Shown one piece after another: positions 28,718 through 37,040 of a stretch of DNA of 64,000 nt. A model generated the notes under the pieces. That model was not told the origin of the DNA, searched no databases, and was given only the letters and a program-made list of their open reading frames with translations. The DNA comes from an uncultured Thermomicrobium sp. GTDB taxonomy: Bacteria > Chloroflexota > Chloroflexia > Thermomicrobiales > Thermomicrobiaceae. Numbering within the stretch: the first letter of the stretch is position 1; each line of letters starts with the position of its first letter. A program made the position numbers and the translations under genes. The stretch covers positions 1 through 64,000 of the forward strand of contig CALIMB010000020.1 of the NCBI GenBank assembly GCA_938028665.1, in the 5' to 3' direction.

Positions 28718-29283
28718 CGTACTCCTGATGAGCGTGGGCCAAGCGCAGCTCGCGCAGCCTCGCGCTGCTCTTGGCGGTCTCTCTCCGCAGCTTCAAGACC
28801 GTACCGCTGCTTCAGCCGCTCGTAGCGGATAATCCGGTTCTGCAGTTCCAGGACGCCATAGTAGAGTGCCTCCGGGACTGGTGGACAGCCGGGGACATAA
28901 ATATCGACAGGGATAACCTGATCGACGCCTTGCACAACAGCATAAGTGTCAAAAGGCCCACCGACGTTGGCGCAGCTTCCCATACTGATCACCCACTTGG
29001 GATCAGCCATCTGGTCATAGAGCTGACGCACCACCGGTGCCATCTTCTTCGTCACTGTGCCGGCCACAATCATCAGGTCAGCTTGGCGTGGCGAGGCTCG
29101 GTACAGCATGCCGAAACGCTCGGCGAGATCGAAGCGAGGCATGGCGGAACTGATCATCTCAATAGCACAGCAGGCGAGTCCGAACTGGAGCCACCAGAGG
29201 CTGGAGCGTCGAGCCCAGCTAAAGACCCAGTCAGCCGCAGTCGTGATGATGTTGGGGTGACTCTGCGCCGTATTCACACCCAT
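28714..29283 (-). CDS. nuoB: NADH-quinone oxidoreductase subunit B
   Basis: 189 residues. It holds the terminal 4Fe-4S cluster N2: paired Cys38-Cys39 in [10 protein letters not shown], Cys104 in GSCANVGG and Cys133 in [11 protein letters not shown]. The start at 29283 (MGVNTAQSH) overlaps the nuoA stop by ten bases; longer extensions lie in nuoA. A charged, probably helical tail (about 160-189) extends beyond the usual end. Confidence 0.96.
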   Translation of the reverse strand: MGVNTAQSHPNIITTAADWVFSWARRSSLWWLQFGLACCAIEMISSAMPRFDLAERFGMLYRASPRQADLMIVAGTVTKKMAPVVRQLYDQMADPKWVISMGSCANVGGPFDTYAVVQGVDQVIPVDIYVPGCPPVPEALYYGVLELQNRIIRYERLKQRYGLEAAERDRQEQREAARAALGPRSSGVR

Positions 29284-29639
29284 TCGAGGGCTCCTTTCCG
29301 CCATTCGTAGAGGAGCCCAATGAGCAGGATCCCAACGAACAGCGCAGCTTGGATATACCCATAAAGCGCTAACACGTCGAAGGCTACTGCCCACGGGTAG
29401 AGGAAGATCGCTTCGACGTCAAAGACGACGAAGAGGAGGGCCACAAGATAGAAGCGTGGCGTGATGCGGCCACGGGGCGGCTGAACATCAGGGATCCCCG
29501 ATTCATAGGGTTGGAGCTTGGCTGGCGTCGGCTTGCGCGGCCGAACAAAGTGACCAAGGAGGATGAGAGCTGCCCCCATCACAGTACTGGTGAGAACGAG
29601 CAACCCAATGACGGCGTACTCAATAAGCGACACCGGCAC
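29274..29639 (-). CDS. nuoA: NADH-quinone oxidoreductase subunit A
   Basis: 121 residues and three membrane helices. The conserved loop reads [29 protein letters not shown], of which YESG and the [18 protein letters not shown] region are family hallmarks. The start is a GTG at 29639. It is the first gene of the ten-gene operon. Confidence 0.95.
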   Translation of the reverse strand: MPVSLIEYAVIGLLVLTSTVMGAALILLGHFVRPRKPTPAKLQPYESGIPDVQPPRGRITPRFYLVALLFVVFDVEAIFLYPWAVAFDVLALYGYIQAALFVGILLIGLLYEWRKGALEWV

Positions 29640-29676
29640 ACCTCACTCTCGCCGACCCCACCCTACCCGCTCGTGA

Positions 29677-29685
29677 AGGATAGCA
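29677..29685 (-). promoter_or_regulatory. Possible extended -10 promoter of nuo operon
   Basis: Read on the minus strand, TGCTATCCT resembles an extended -10 element about 37 bases before the nuoA GTG. No good -35 box is visible. It lies in the 223-base gap after the PBP1A gene. Confidence 0.33.
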
Positions 29686-29862
29686 CGACTGTGACGGTCG
29701 CGCAGCGTTCTTGCTTGGGGGAGAGTGTGCGTGAGGGGCCCCCTCCTGGTACTACGCGTTGTCTGGTGATGGAGTCTTGCCGATTTGCCTTCGCACGGGA
29801 CTCGGAGCGCGCACGGTACGCGTTATGGTCGTAGGAAGAAGTCACAGGTGGATTAGTGCGCC

Positions 29863-32388
29863 TCAGGGGTTCGCTGAACCGGGTGGCTCGCCTGGAAGGG
29901 TTGGCGGCCTGGGGACGGGCAAAGAAGCTGGACTGGGTGGTGTTGGTTGGGGACTTGGGATGTCTGGTCCTTCTGCTGGCCCGTTCGACTCACTGGTCGC
30001 CGGTGTCGGAGTAGGTTGACGAATCTCGATGCGTGGTCCGATGCCCACCATCGCTGCATAGGCCTGAAGCGAACTCCAGCCCCGGCCTGTCATGCCCTTT
30101 GGGGTGGCAAGGGCTGCTCGTAGCTCGCGCAGCTCGTTCTCTGACGCCTGATAGCAGCGGAGTCGTGGTGGTCCATCCCGCACACTCAGCTCCGTGACGG
30201 TCCGCACTCCTCGGATTGGGAGCTTGCCGGTTGCCGCACAAACCTGAACCTCCACGATACCCGGTGGCCGTTGAAATTCGACCGGAACTGGTTGCCCGTC
30301 GGGCCCGAGAAGTGTCTTGGTAAGTTGCGGATCTTGGTGAACTTTCACCATGAAATCGTGCCAGATCAGCGCGGCGCTCGAGATCCCGTCGAGCCCACGG
30401 GTCGGTTGGTTATCAGTTCTCCCGACCCACACACCGACGACGAGATCAGTCGTATAGCCGACCGTCCAGAGGTCCCGTGCGTCCTCGCTAGTTCCAGTCT
30501 TAGCTGCGACTGGTCGATTATCAAGTTCGGGAAGGACGAGCGGATTATTTAGCCCGAAGATCAAAGCGCGTGCCTTGTTATCGGAGAGAATATCCGTAAT
30601 GAGATAGGCGTACTCGGCGCGAACGACCTGAGGGGCTTGCTCAAGCGTCTTTGTACGGTCGAGCTGATAGATGCGGTTATTGCCTGGTGCAATGATTTCG
30701 ACTATGGGGTTGTACGGCACATACTTGCCGTTATTGGCAATGGTCGCATAGGCGTTCGTGAGCTCGAGCAGTGAGACCTCACCGCCACCAAGCGTAATTG
30801 AAAGACCGTAGTAGCTTGGATCGCGCCAGAACCCTGTTTTGATGCCAAGCCGGTGGGCCATGTCGATCATCGCTGGGGCACCGACAACCTCGATTGCCTG
30901 CAAGGCGGGAAGATTCAGCGAGTTGGCAAGCGCCTCCCGCACGGTGATCGCCCCAAAATGCTGGCCAGTCGCATTCTTCGGTTCATATTTGCCAAAACCC
31001 GGAATGTTCCACACCTTGGCGTAATCGAAGACGATAGTCCCCGGATACCAACCAGCCTTCTCGAAGGCAGTGAGGTAGGTAATCGGCTTGATTGCGGATC
31101 CTGGTTGGCGCTCAGCCGTTGTCACGTTGAACTGGCCATCGATTGTGTCATCGTAGAAATCGGTACTACCGACCATGGCGATAATCTCGCCGCTCCACGG
31201 AAGCATGGCAACAAGAGCACCGTTATTGACACGGTAAGGAGCGAGTTGCTGAACACGACGCTTCACAATCTCCTCGGCTGCCTGCTGGACGGAAAGATCA
31301 AGGGTCGTGCGCACCATTAAGCCGCCGCGGTAGACTGCCGCTGGCCCATATTTCGTCTCTAGATAATCCAGGACAAAATTGACAAAGTGCGGAGCCTTGT
31401 TATAGCGCCCCTCGCGGCTCTGAGGGTGGAGCGGCTCAGCAAAGGCTTGCTCTGCTTCAGCGCGTGTGATCATGCCAAGCTCAACCATGCGGTCCAAGAC
31501 GTAGCGCTGGCGAGCCTTCGCGAGCTCGAAGTTCTTCGTCGGATCGTAGACACTTGGGGCCTGGGGGAGACCAGCGAGCATCGAGGCTTCAGCCAGTGTG
31601 AGCTCCCAGGCGAACTTGTTGAAGTAGGCTTGTGCGGCCGCGTCGATCCCATATGCACGGTTCCCGTAATAGACGTTGTTCAGGTACATCAGAAGAATCT
31701 CTTGCTTGGAGTAGCGCTGCGTAAAGCGTATTGCCATGATTGCTTCGCGTATCTTGCGGCGATAGGTACGCTCGGTACCGATCGTCTCGGGATAGAGCAT
31801 GCGCACGAGCTGCTGGGTGATCGTCGACGCGCCGCTGGTGCTCTCACCGCTGAGGTTGAAGATAAGACTGCGCAGGATCGCACGCGGCTCGACTCCTGAG
31901 TTTGTCCAGAACGTCTGATCTTCTGCGGCGATGGTCGCATCGATAATCCAAGCACGATGTGGCTTGTTCGGATCGTTCTGCTGTTGGCGGATGTGGTCCA
32001 TCAACTCCTCGTAGCTGATGGCGGTCCGCCAGCCAGTTGAGGGGTCGGTCACCTCGCTTAGGAGAACCCAGTTGCGGTCGTAAATCTTCGTCGTCTGGAA
32101 TTCCAGCGCTTCAAAGCGGTCGGGGGAAGGTAGGTCGACAGTCAAAGCCGACCATCCAAGATAGCCTGCAGCGGCTGCAACCCCAGCTCCAACGAAGGTG
32201 AGCAGGGCGAGTGTTAAGCCGATTGCCCCAGCAATACGCAACAGTGCGTTGGTGACGGGATGACGCTGCCGGGCTCGTCGTCGGCGTGCGAGGATGACAG
32301 TCGTCCCGTTCGACTGGCGACGTCCGTTGCCCCGCCCCCGTCCGTTGCCCCTGCCTGGTGTTCGCTTCGTGTGCCCGTGTCGCGCCAT
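29863..32388 (-). CDS. Class A penicillin-binding protein (PBP1A type)
   Basis: A bifunctional peptidoglycan glycosyltransferase/transpeptidase. 841 residues from the ATG at 32388 (MARHGHTKR), preceded by GAGGTTT; the open frame to 33120 is only antisense extension. A very basic N-tail is followed by one membrane helix (about 48-74). The GT51 domain has AAEDQTFW with Glu156 and STITQQLVRMLYP. The transpeptidase has QPGSAIKP (Ser near 431), SLN in NSLNLPA, and KTGTSEDARD (near 630). The C-terminal 60 residues are Pro-rich. It is divergent from the PRC-barrel gene. Confidence 0.94.
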   Translation of the reverse strand: MARHGHTKRTPGRGNGRGRGNGRRQSNGTTVILARRRRARQRHPVTNALLRIAGAIGLTLALLTFVGAGVAAAAGYLGWSALTVDLPSPDRFEALEFQTTKIYDRNWVLLSEVTDPSTGWRTAISYEELMDHIRQQQNDPNKPHRAWIIDATIAAEDQTFWTNSGVEPRAILRSLIFNLSGESTSGASTITQQLVRMLYPETIGTERTYRRKIREAIMAIRFTQRYSKQEILLMYLNNVYYGNRAYGIDAAAQAYFNKFAWELTLAEASMLAGLPQAPSVYDPTKNFELAKARQRYVLDRMVELGMITRAEAEQAFAEPLHPQSREGRYNKAPHFVNFVLDYLETKYGPAAVYRGGLMVRTTLDLSVQQAAEEIVKRRVQQLAPYRVNNGALVAMLPWSGEIIAMVGSTDFYDDTIDGQFNVTTAERQPGSAIKPITYLTAFEKAGWYPGTIVFDYAKVWNIPGFGKYEPKNATGQHFGAITVREALANSLNLPALQAIEVVGAPAMIDMAHRLGIKTGFWRDPSYYGLSITLGGGEVSLLELTNAYATIANNGKYVPYNPIVEIIAPGNNRIYQLDRTKTLEQAPQVVRAEYAYLITDILSDNKARALIFGLNNPLVLPELDNRPVAAKTGTSEDARDLWTVGYTTDLVVGVWVGRTDNQPTRGLDGISSAALIWHDFMVKVHQDPQLTKTLLGPDGQPVPVEFQRPPGIVEVQVCAATGKLPIRGVRTVTELSVRDGPPRLRCYQASENELRELRAALATPKGMTGRGWSSLQAYAAMVGIGPRIEIRQPTPTPATSESNGPAEGPDIPSPQPTPPSPASLPVPRPPTLPGEPPGSANP

Positions 32389-32614
32389 TGCTTTGAAACC
32401 TCGACCAAGCAGCTGCTCACCGCAGAGGATACACGACTGACGGGTGCTGTGTTCGTGTGTCGTGGGGAGTGTGGGGAACTGGGACTGCTGCCAACCCTCG
32501 CGCCGCACTGGGATCGGGCAGAAGTATATTCCTCTAGGACGATAGGCAAAGTGGATGAGAAACTGATGGATGCGCAGGGTATGATGTTGTCCAAGGGATG
32601 AAAGGAGTGCTCCC

Positions 32615-33169
32615 GTGGAACTTCGAGCACTGCGTGGACTAGCTGTCATCGCTGTCGAAAGTGGGGAGCGGATTGGTGAGGTCTCCGACGTACTCCTCGA
32701 TCCACAAGAGCGGCAGCTTGCGGTCCTCCGCGTGCGGCGCGGTGGGCGGTTCCGCGGGGATCTCAGCGATGTGTTGTTTTCGGAGCTGCAGAGTATCGGA
32801 CGCGACGCAGTGATGCTGCCGCATCGTGAGGTACTCCGGCCGGCTAGTGACGAGGAGAGGGCAACGCTGCGGCTCGACGAGTTTGTTGGGCTCCGGGTAG
32901 TGACGGAACGAGGGGAAGCGCAAGGGACCGTGGACGATGCGGAGTTCGATCCAACGAGTGGCGTGCTCACGGCAGTTGTGATTGCCCCTCCTGGCATCGG
33001 CGGTTTGCTTGGTCGACGACGCACAGTGCCGATCGAGCAAGTCCGGACGATAGGTCGCGACGCGGTTGTCCTCCACGAGATCGGACCTGGCGAGCGGGAA
33101 GATGAGAGGCAATCCGGCACGGATCATCCGGTGGTCTCAGCTGATACCGAGCAGACGCACCAGGAGTAG
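32615..33169 (+). CDS. PRC-barrel domain protein
   Basis: 184 residues with two PRC-barrel repeats. The first (about 3-75) has GERIGEVSDVLLDPQERQLAVLRVRRGG. The second (about 88-160) has GEAQGTVDDAEFDPTSGVLTAVVIAPPG. PRC barrels occur in RNA-processing and photosynthetic or sporulation proteins as small-molecule or protein contact modules; the role here is unknown. The GTG start at 32615 follows AAAGGAG. The acidic C-terminus (HPVVSADTEQTHQE) overlaps the end of a convergent small gene by 33 bases. Confidence 0.8.
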   Translation: MELRALRGLAVIAVESGERIGEVSDVLLDPQERQLAVLRVRRGGRFRGDLSDVLFSELQSIGRDAVMLPHREVLRPASDEERATLRLDEFVGLRVVTERGEAQGTVDDAEFDPTSGVLTAVVIAPPGIGGLLGRRRTVPIEQVRTIGRDAVVLHEIGPGEREDERQSGTDHPVVSADTEQTHQE

Positions 33170-33310
33170 TCCCAGGAACGGTGCCGGAACAATGTCACGG
33201 AGAAGTGCGAGCCAGAGTGGTAGCCGTCGCATTGGTCGCGTCAGTCGCCAGAGTGTGGCGAGTATCCACCATAGCCCACAGACGAAGGCGATGAGTGCCC
33301 AACTTGTCAT
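33137..33310 (-). CDS. Very small membrane protein
   Basis: 57 residues, two hydrophobic segments (about 3-20 and 33-55) joined by a strongly positive loop (RLTRPMRRLP). The start at 33310 has GAGGAGATCG directly upstream, the main reason to call it. It is convergent with, and overlaps, the end of the PRC-barrel gene. No family recognised. Confidence 0.5.
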   Translation of the reverse strand: MTSWALIAFVCGLWWILATLWRLTRPMRRLPLWLALLRDIVPAPFLGLLLVRLLGIS

Positions 33311-33347
33311 CGATCTCCTCAGAACAACGTGACGAACGGGGTGGACG

Positions 33348-34535
33348 ATGCGCATTCTCTTCGTATCACCGTTTGACTTTAGCTATCCAGGCGGCGTCAA
33401 CGAGCACATTCTTCATCTGGATACAGAATACTGCAAGCTTGGTCACGAGACACGAATCTTGGCTCCTCGTTCGCCCGGTGAGGCGGAGAGTGATGATGGG
33501 CACTTTATCAAGCTGGGCGTCGCTGTACCTATCCCGGCGAATGGCTCAACTGCGCGGATCACGTTGTCGCCGTTCGTCTCGGGTAAGGTGAAGGAGCTCC
33601 TCCGCCGCGAGCGTTTCGACATTGTTCATCTGCATGAGCCTCTCGCACCGATGTTACCCCAGCTTGCACTGTTGCATTCTCGCTCGGTGAACGTTGGGAC
33701 ATTCCATGCGGCGCGAGCGCACAATTGGGGGTATCTTTCGGCCAAACCGGTGCTGAGTCTCCTCTTCACCAAGCTTCATGGGCGCATTGCCGTCTCGCCG
33801 GCTGCACTTGAGTCGATTGCCCGTTACTTTCCAGGGTACTACGAACTCATCCCGAACGGCATCGATAGTGAGCGGTTCCGTCCTGACGTTCCTCCGATCG
33901 CGCGTTTCGAGCGTCCAACGGTGCTCTTTGTCGGCCGGTTCAACGAGTCGCGCAAAGGACTCCGCTACTTGCTGGAAGCGCTTGCTCTGGTGCGGCGTGA
34001 GTTTCCAGATGTCTTGCTCGTTGTAGTCGGTCCAGGGGATCCGCAGCGCTACGAACGACAGATCGAGCGGGCAGAACTTGGTGAGAACGTCCGCTTCGTT
34101 GGCCCTGTCTCGGAGGAGATCTTGCCGTCCTACTACACTGCCTGTGACGTGTTCTGTGCGCCAGCGACGGGTGGGGAGAGCTTCGGTATCGTTTTGCTTG
34201 AGGCGATGGCGAGTGGGCGCCCGGTCGTTGCCAGTGATATCCGGGGATATCGCTTCGTGCTCCGTCACGGTGTTGAGGGATTACTGGTCGAGCGGAAAAA
34301 TGCCGAGGCTTTGGCCGTGGCGCTGGTGCACCTCCTGGCTGATCCTCACCTCCGGGAACGCCTCGGCAAAGCAGGTCGGCAGCGTGCAGAGCAGTTCTCA
34401 TGGTCCATGATTGCACAGCGCACGCTGGCCTACTACGAGCGGCTCTTGCGGGGAGTGCGCCAGCGAGCACCGGAACCGCCGATGGACTGGTGGAACTCAC
34501 TTCGGGTCGCGCTCCGCGCATGGTCGGGGAGGTAA
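33348..34535 (+). CDS. GT4 glycosyltransferase, PimA-like
   Basis: 395 residues with the GT-B fold. The N-terminal domain has FDFSYPGGVNEHI (nucleotide/lipid loop) and DIVHLHEPLAPMLP. The C-terminal domain has VLFVGRFNESRKGLRYLLEA, CAPATGGESFGIVLLEAMASG (the E-x7-E sugar-nucleotide motif) and PVVASDI. This pattern is closest to mycobacterial phosphatidyl-myo-inositol mannosyltransferase PimA. A CDP-alcohol phosphatidyltransferase gene follows six bases later, which supports an inositol-lipid mannosylation role (inference). The ATG follows GGGGTGG. Confidence 0.88.
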   Translation: MRILFVSPFDFSYPGGVNEHILHLDTEYCKLGHETRILAPRSPGEAESDDGHFIKLGVAVPIPANGSTARITLSPFVSGKVKELLRRERFDIVHLHEPLAPMLPQLALLHSRSVNVGTFHAARAHNWGYLSAKPVLSLLFTKLHGRIAVSPAALESIARYFPGYYELIPNGIDSERFRPDVPPIARFERPTVLFVGRFNESRKGLRYLLEALALVRREFPDVLLVVVGPGDPQRYERQIERAELGENVRFVGPVSEEILPSYYTACDVFCAPATGGESFGIVLLEAMASGRPVVASDIRGYRFVLRHGVEGLLVERKNAEALAVALVHLLADPHLRERLGKAGRQRAEQFSWSMIAQRTLAYYERLLRGVRQRAPEPPMDWWNSLRVALRAWSGR

Positions 34536-34541
34536 GAACGC

Positions 34542-35123
34542 GTGCTTAGTTCGCTAGTTGCGGATCGGGTGCGCGAGCGTGTCTTACGGCTGGGCGCGCT
34601 CCTTGCACGGGCTGGCCTTACACCGAACCAGCTGACGGTCATGGGTCTCCTGCTCAATGGAGTGGTGGGCTGGGTTGCTGCCGAAGGTCGACTTCAGCTT
34701 GCCGGCGTCCTTCTTCTCGTCGCTGGAGCCTTCGATCTGCTCGACGGTGCGGTAGCGCGTGCGACACGACGCGTGACACGCTTTGGAGGTGTGCTCGATT
34801 CCGTCCTTGACCGGTACGCTGAGGCCTTTGTGCTCGGAGGACTCCTCATCTGGGTAGTGCGGATGGAACTCGGTGCCGTCCCCGTCCTGCTCTGCTATGC
34901 AACGATTGTGGGGTCGATTCTGGTGAGCTATGTCCGAGCACGGGCAGAAGGTGCCGGTATTCAGCTCACACAAGGCTTCTTTGCACGACCAGAGCGCGTG
35001 GTGGTGCTTGCCCTGGGGCTCATGCTTAACCACCCACTTTGGGCGCTGTGGCTTTTGGCCGTGGCGACCAACCTGACTGTTCTGCAGCGGCTGTGGCTTG
35101 TCCGTCGTACAGCCGGGGACTAA
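34542..35123 (+). CDS. CDP-alcohol phosphatidyltransferase
   Basis: 193 residues and about six membrane helices. The complete catalytic motif D-G-x2-A-R-x8-G-x3-D-x3-D is present: DGAVARATRRVTRFGG then VLDSVLDR (about residues 68-90). The GTG start at 34542 has GGGGAGGTAAG upstream. Next to a PimA-like transferase it most likely makes phosphatidylinositol (phosphate). Phosphatidylglycerol phosphate synthesis is the main alternative, since the family motif does not fix the alcohol. Confidence 0.88.
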   Translation: MLSSLVADRVRERVLRLGALLARAGLTPNQLTVMGLLLNGVVGWVAAEGRLQLAGVLLLVAGAFDLLDGAVARATRRVTRFGGVLDSVLDRYAEAFVLGGLLIWVVRMELGAVPVLLCYATIVGSILVSYVRARAEGAGIQLTQGFFARPERVVVLALGLMLNHPLWALWLLAVATNLTVLQRLWLVRRTAGD

Positions 35124-35128
35124 CCGAA

Positions 35129-36022
35129 TTGGTACGTGGGATCCTTCGTCTCTTCACCATTCAGCTTCTCGCACTCCTTGTGATCGCCTGTTCGCTGCCT
35201 GGGCGGGGAGCGGTCTCCTCAGGGACAACGCTGACCGTCGCAGTGCTCGATGTCGGACAAGCGCTTGCAGTGGCAGCGGTCACGGCCGATGGGCACGCAC
35301 TTTTGTACGATGCTGGGAACAGCCGGGAAGACGCTACACAGGTGATCCTGCCGTTCTTTCGGTCGCATCGCATTGATCGGCTAGACTACCTGGTATTGAG
35401 CCATCCCGATCAGGACCATGTGGGTGGTATGCCAGCAGTGCTCGAGGGGATCTCGGTGAGTACGTACGTTGATCCGGTCTTGCCTTCCACAAATCGTGCA
35501 TATGGAGAAACGCTCCGCTTGGTGCGTGATTTACGTATCCGACCACTCCGGGCCGAGCGTGGGCTGGTGTTGGAGCTCGGTGCACATGTGCGGGCAAAGA
35601 TCCTGTGGCCAGAGAGACCGTTCATCCTCAATGCGGATGGCGAAGTCTCGGACAATGACAACTGTGTTGTCTTGCTGTTGGAGCACGGCGCTGTCCGCAT
35701 GCTCCTGCCAGGCGATCTGGAGACCCGCGGGGAGGCGGCCCTTGTCGCGCGTGAAGCGGAACAATTGCGCGCGGCTATTCTCGTTGTCGGTCATCATGGG
35801 AGTCGCACCTCCTCGAGCGAACTCTTTCTCTCCGCTGTTCAGCCAGAAGTGGCCATTATTTCGGTGGGGAAAAACAACGCTTATGGACATCCGCACGAAG
35901 CGACGGTGCGGCGCTTGCGTGCTGCCGGTGCTCGCATCTACCGGACAGATGTCCATGGAACAGTGGTGGTGACATCGGATGGCGAACGGTATACCCTGAA
36001 CACACAGGGAGAACGGTCGTGA
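35129..36022 (+). CDS. ComEC-like metallo-beta-lactamase lipoprotein
   Basis: 297 residues from a TTG at 35129, chosen because GGGGAC lies just before it; the open frame upstream overlaps the preceding gene. An N-terminal lipoprotein signal ends LLVIAC, so Cys20 would be lipidated. The rest is a ComEC/Rec2-type metallo-beta-lactamase domain: VLDVGQALA, LSHPDQDHVGG (zinc motif), NDNCVVLLLEHG, LLPGDLE and VVGHHGSRTSSS. Related free-standing proteins are thought to be extracellular nucleases or hydrolases. The ComEC channel domain is absent. The next gene encodes a DUF3006 protein. Confidence 0.85.
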   Translation: MVRGILRLFTIQLLALLVIACSLPGRGAVSSGTTLTVAVLDVGQALAVAAVTADGHALLYDAGNSREDATQVILPFFRSHRIDRLDYLVLSHPDQDHVGGMPAVLEGISVSTYVDPVLPSTNRAYGETLRLVRDLRIRPLRAERGLVLELGAHVRAKILWPERPFILNADGEVSDNDNCVVLLLEHGAVRMLLPGDLETRGEAALVAREAEQLRAAILVVGHHGSRTSSSELFLSAVQPEVAIISVGKNNAYGHPHEATVRRLRAAGARIYRTDVHGTVVVTSDGERYTLNTQGERS

Positions 36023-36261
36023 TGCAAGGTCAGTTGTGGGCGACCGTCGACCGGATCGAAAGCGGGGAAGATGGGCAGGAACTTGTGGTACTCGTCTTTG
36101 ACGAAGGGCCGGAGTGTGTCATGCCACGCTCACTGCTCCCCTGGCTGCGGCGTGGCATGGTGGTGCGCGTGACGTTCGAACGAGATGAAGCCGCTGAGCG
36201 TGTGCGTCGGGCTGACGTTGAGCAGCTCCAGGCAGAGCTCTTCGGGAGAGAAGAGGAATAA
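36022..36261 (+). CDS. DUF3006 domain protein
   Basis: 79 residues. The ATG overlaps the preceding stop (TGATG). The small beta-rich sequence WATVDRIESGEDGQELVVLVF, then PRSLLPWLRRGMVVRV, matches the DUF3006 pattern of an OB-like fold with a VDRIE motif. DUF3006 genes commonly sit next to ComEC-like metallo-beta-lactamases, as here, implying a shared but unknown function. The C-terminal half is charged and probably helical. Confidence 0.75.
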   Translation: MQGQLWATVDRIESGEDGQELVVLVFDEGPECVMPRSLLPWLRRGMVVRVTFERDEAAERVRRADVEQLQAELFGREEE

Positions 36262-36623
36262 TGAAGATCCGTTGGCTCGCCCTCGTGAGTGCGCTGCTGG
36301 CGTTGGGTTGTCTCCCATTTGGTCGGACAATACCCACCGTGACACCGACGGCGCTTCCCACCCCGACGCCGTTACCGGTATTGCCAATTGTGACTCCAAC
36401 ACCACCACCACCGTCCTTCCGTGCGCCAACGCCGACCGTGGCACCAGCAGCACCAATGACGCCTGGCAGCGGTACAACGTACGTCGTGCAACCTGGCGAT
36501 ACCCTCTACAGCATCGCAGTGCGCTTTGGTGTCTCCCTTCAGGCGCTGATCGAAGCGAATGGAATCGAAGATCCTAATCGCTTACAGGCTGGGCAGGTGC
36601 TGGTCATTCCACGGAGTCCGTAA
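36261..36623 (+). CDS. LysM-domain lipoprotein
   Basis: 120 residues. The ATG overlaps the previous stop (TAATGA). The signal peptide ends LLALGC (Cys17 lipidated). A Pro/Thr-rich linker spans about 20-70. One LysM domain (about 73-117) reads YVVQPGDTLYSIAVRFG and ends AGQVLVIP. It should bind peptidoglycan at the cell surface. With the metallo-beta-lactamase lipoprotein and DUF3006 protein it forms a three-gene surface unit. Confidence 0.88.
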   Translation: MKIRWLALVSALLALGCLPFGRTIPTVTPTALPTPTPLPVLPIVTPTPPPPSFRAPTPTVAPAAPMTPGSGTTYVVQPGDTLYSIAVRFGVSLQALIEANGIEDPNRLQAGQVLVIPRSP

Positions 36624-36970
36624 ACCGTGGTGAGCGCTGGTGGCTCTTTGGGCCGAACGTGACGACGCGCCTGTTGTCTGACGTCACTACAGGTATCAGG
36701 CATGCAGAGCCGGTTGCGTTGTGAGCGGCCCGGGTGGAAGTAGCCGTAACCATTGGCGTGACGACCGACTCGGTGACGTGTATGTCAGCAAGCCAACGTG
36801 CGGCGCGCCCCTGAGCCAGCCTGATGCAACTCTACACTTCAGCTGGGGACAGTATCGTTCCGAGCTGATCGCTGTGGCGTTTCCCCCGGTCTCTCGCGCA
36901 TGAGGACAGGACAAAGAGACAACTGGGATGGTCGAAAGCGAACCAGGAAAGATCGAACGGTAGCTTTGGC
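36624..36970. other. Intergenic region
   Basis: No gene is supportable. A GTG-started frame of 60 codons (36721-36903) has no ribosome site or recognisable motif. Confidence 0.45.
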
Positions 36971-37000
36971 TTGTCCGATGTTTTCTGCTAAGGATATGCT
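36971..37000 (+). promoter_or_regulatory. Possible promoter of L,D-transpeptidase
   Basis: TTGTCC (36971-36976), an 18-bp spacer and TATGCT (36995-37000) lie 40 bases before the chosen ATG. Visual match only. Confidence 0.4.
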
Positions 37001-37040
37001 ACAGAATGTCACGCGCTTCCACACGGCTGGAGTATGCGGC

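Noticed and set aside
36721-36903. 60-codon GTG-started frame
   Set aside because: No ribosome site and no recognisable motif; left as part of the intergenic region.
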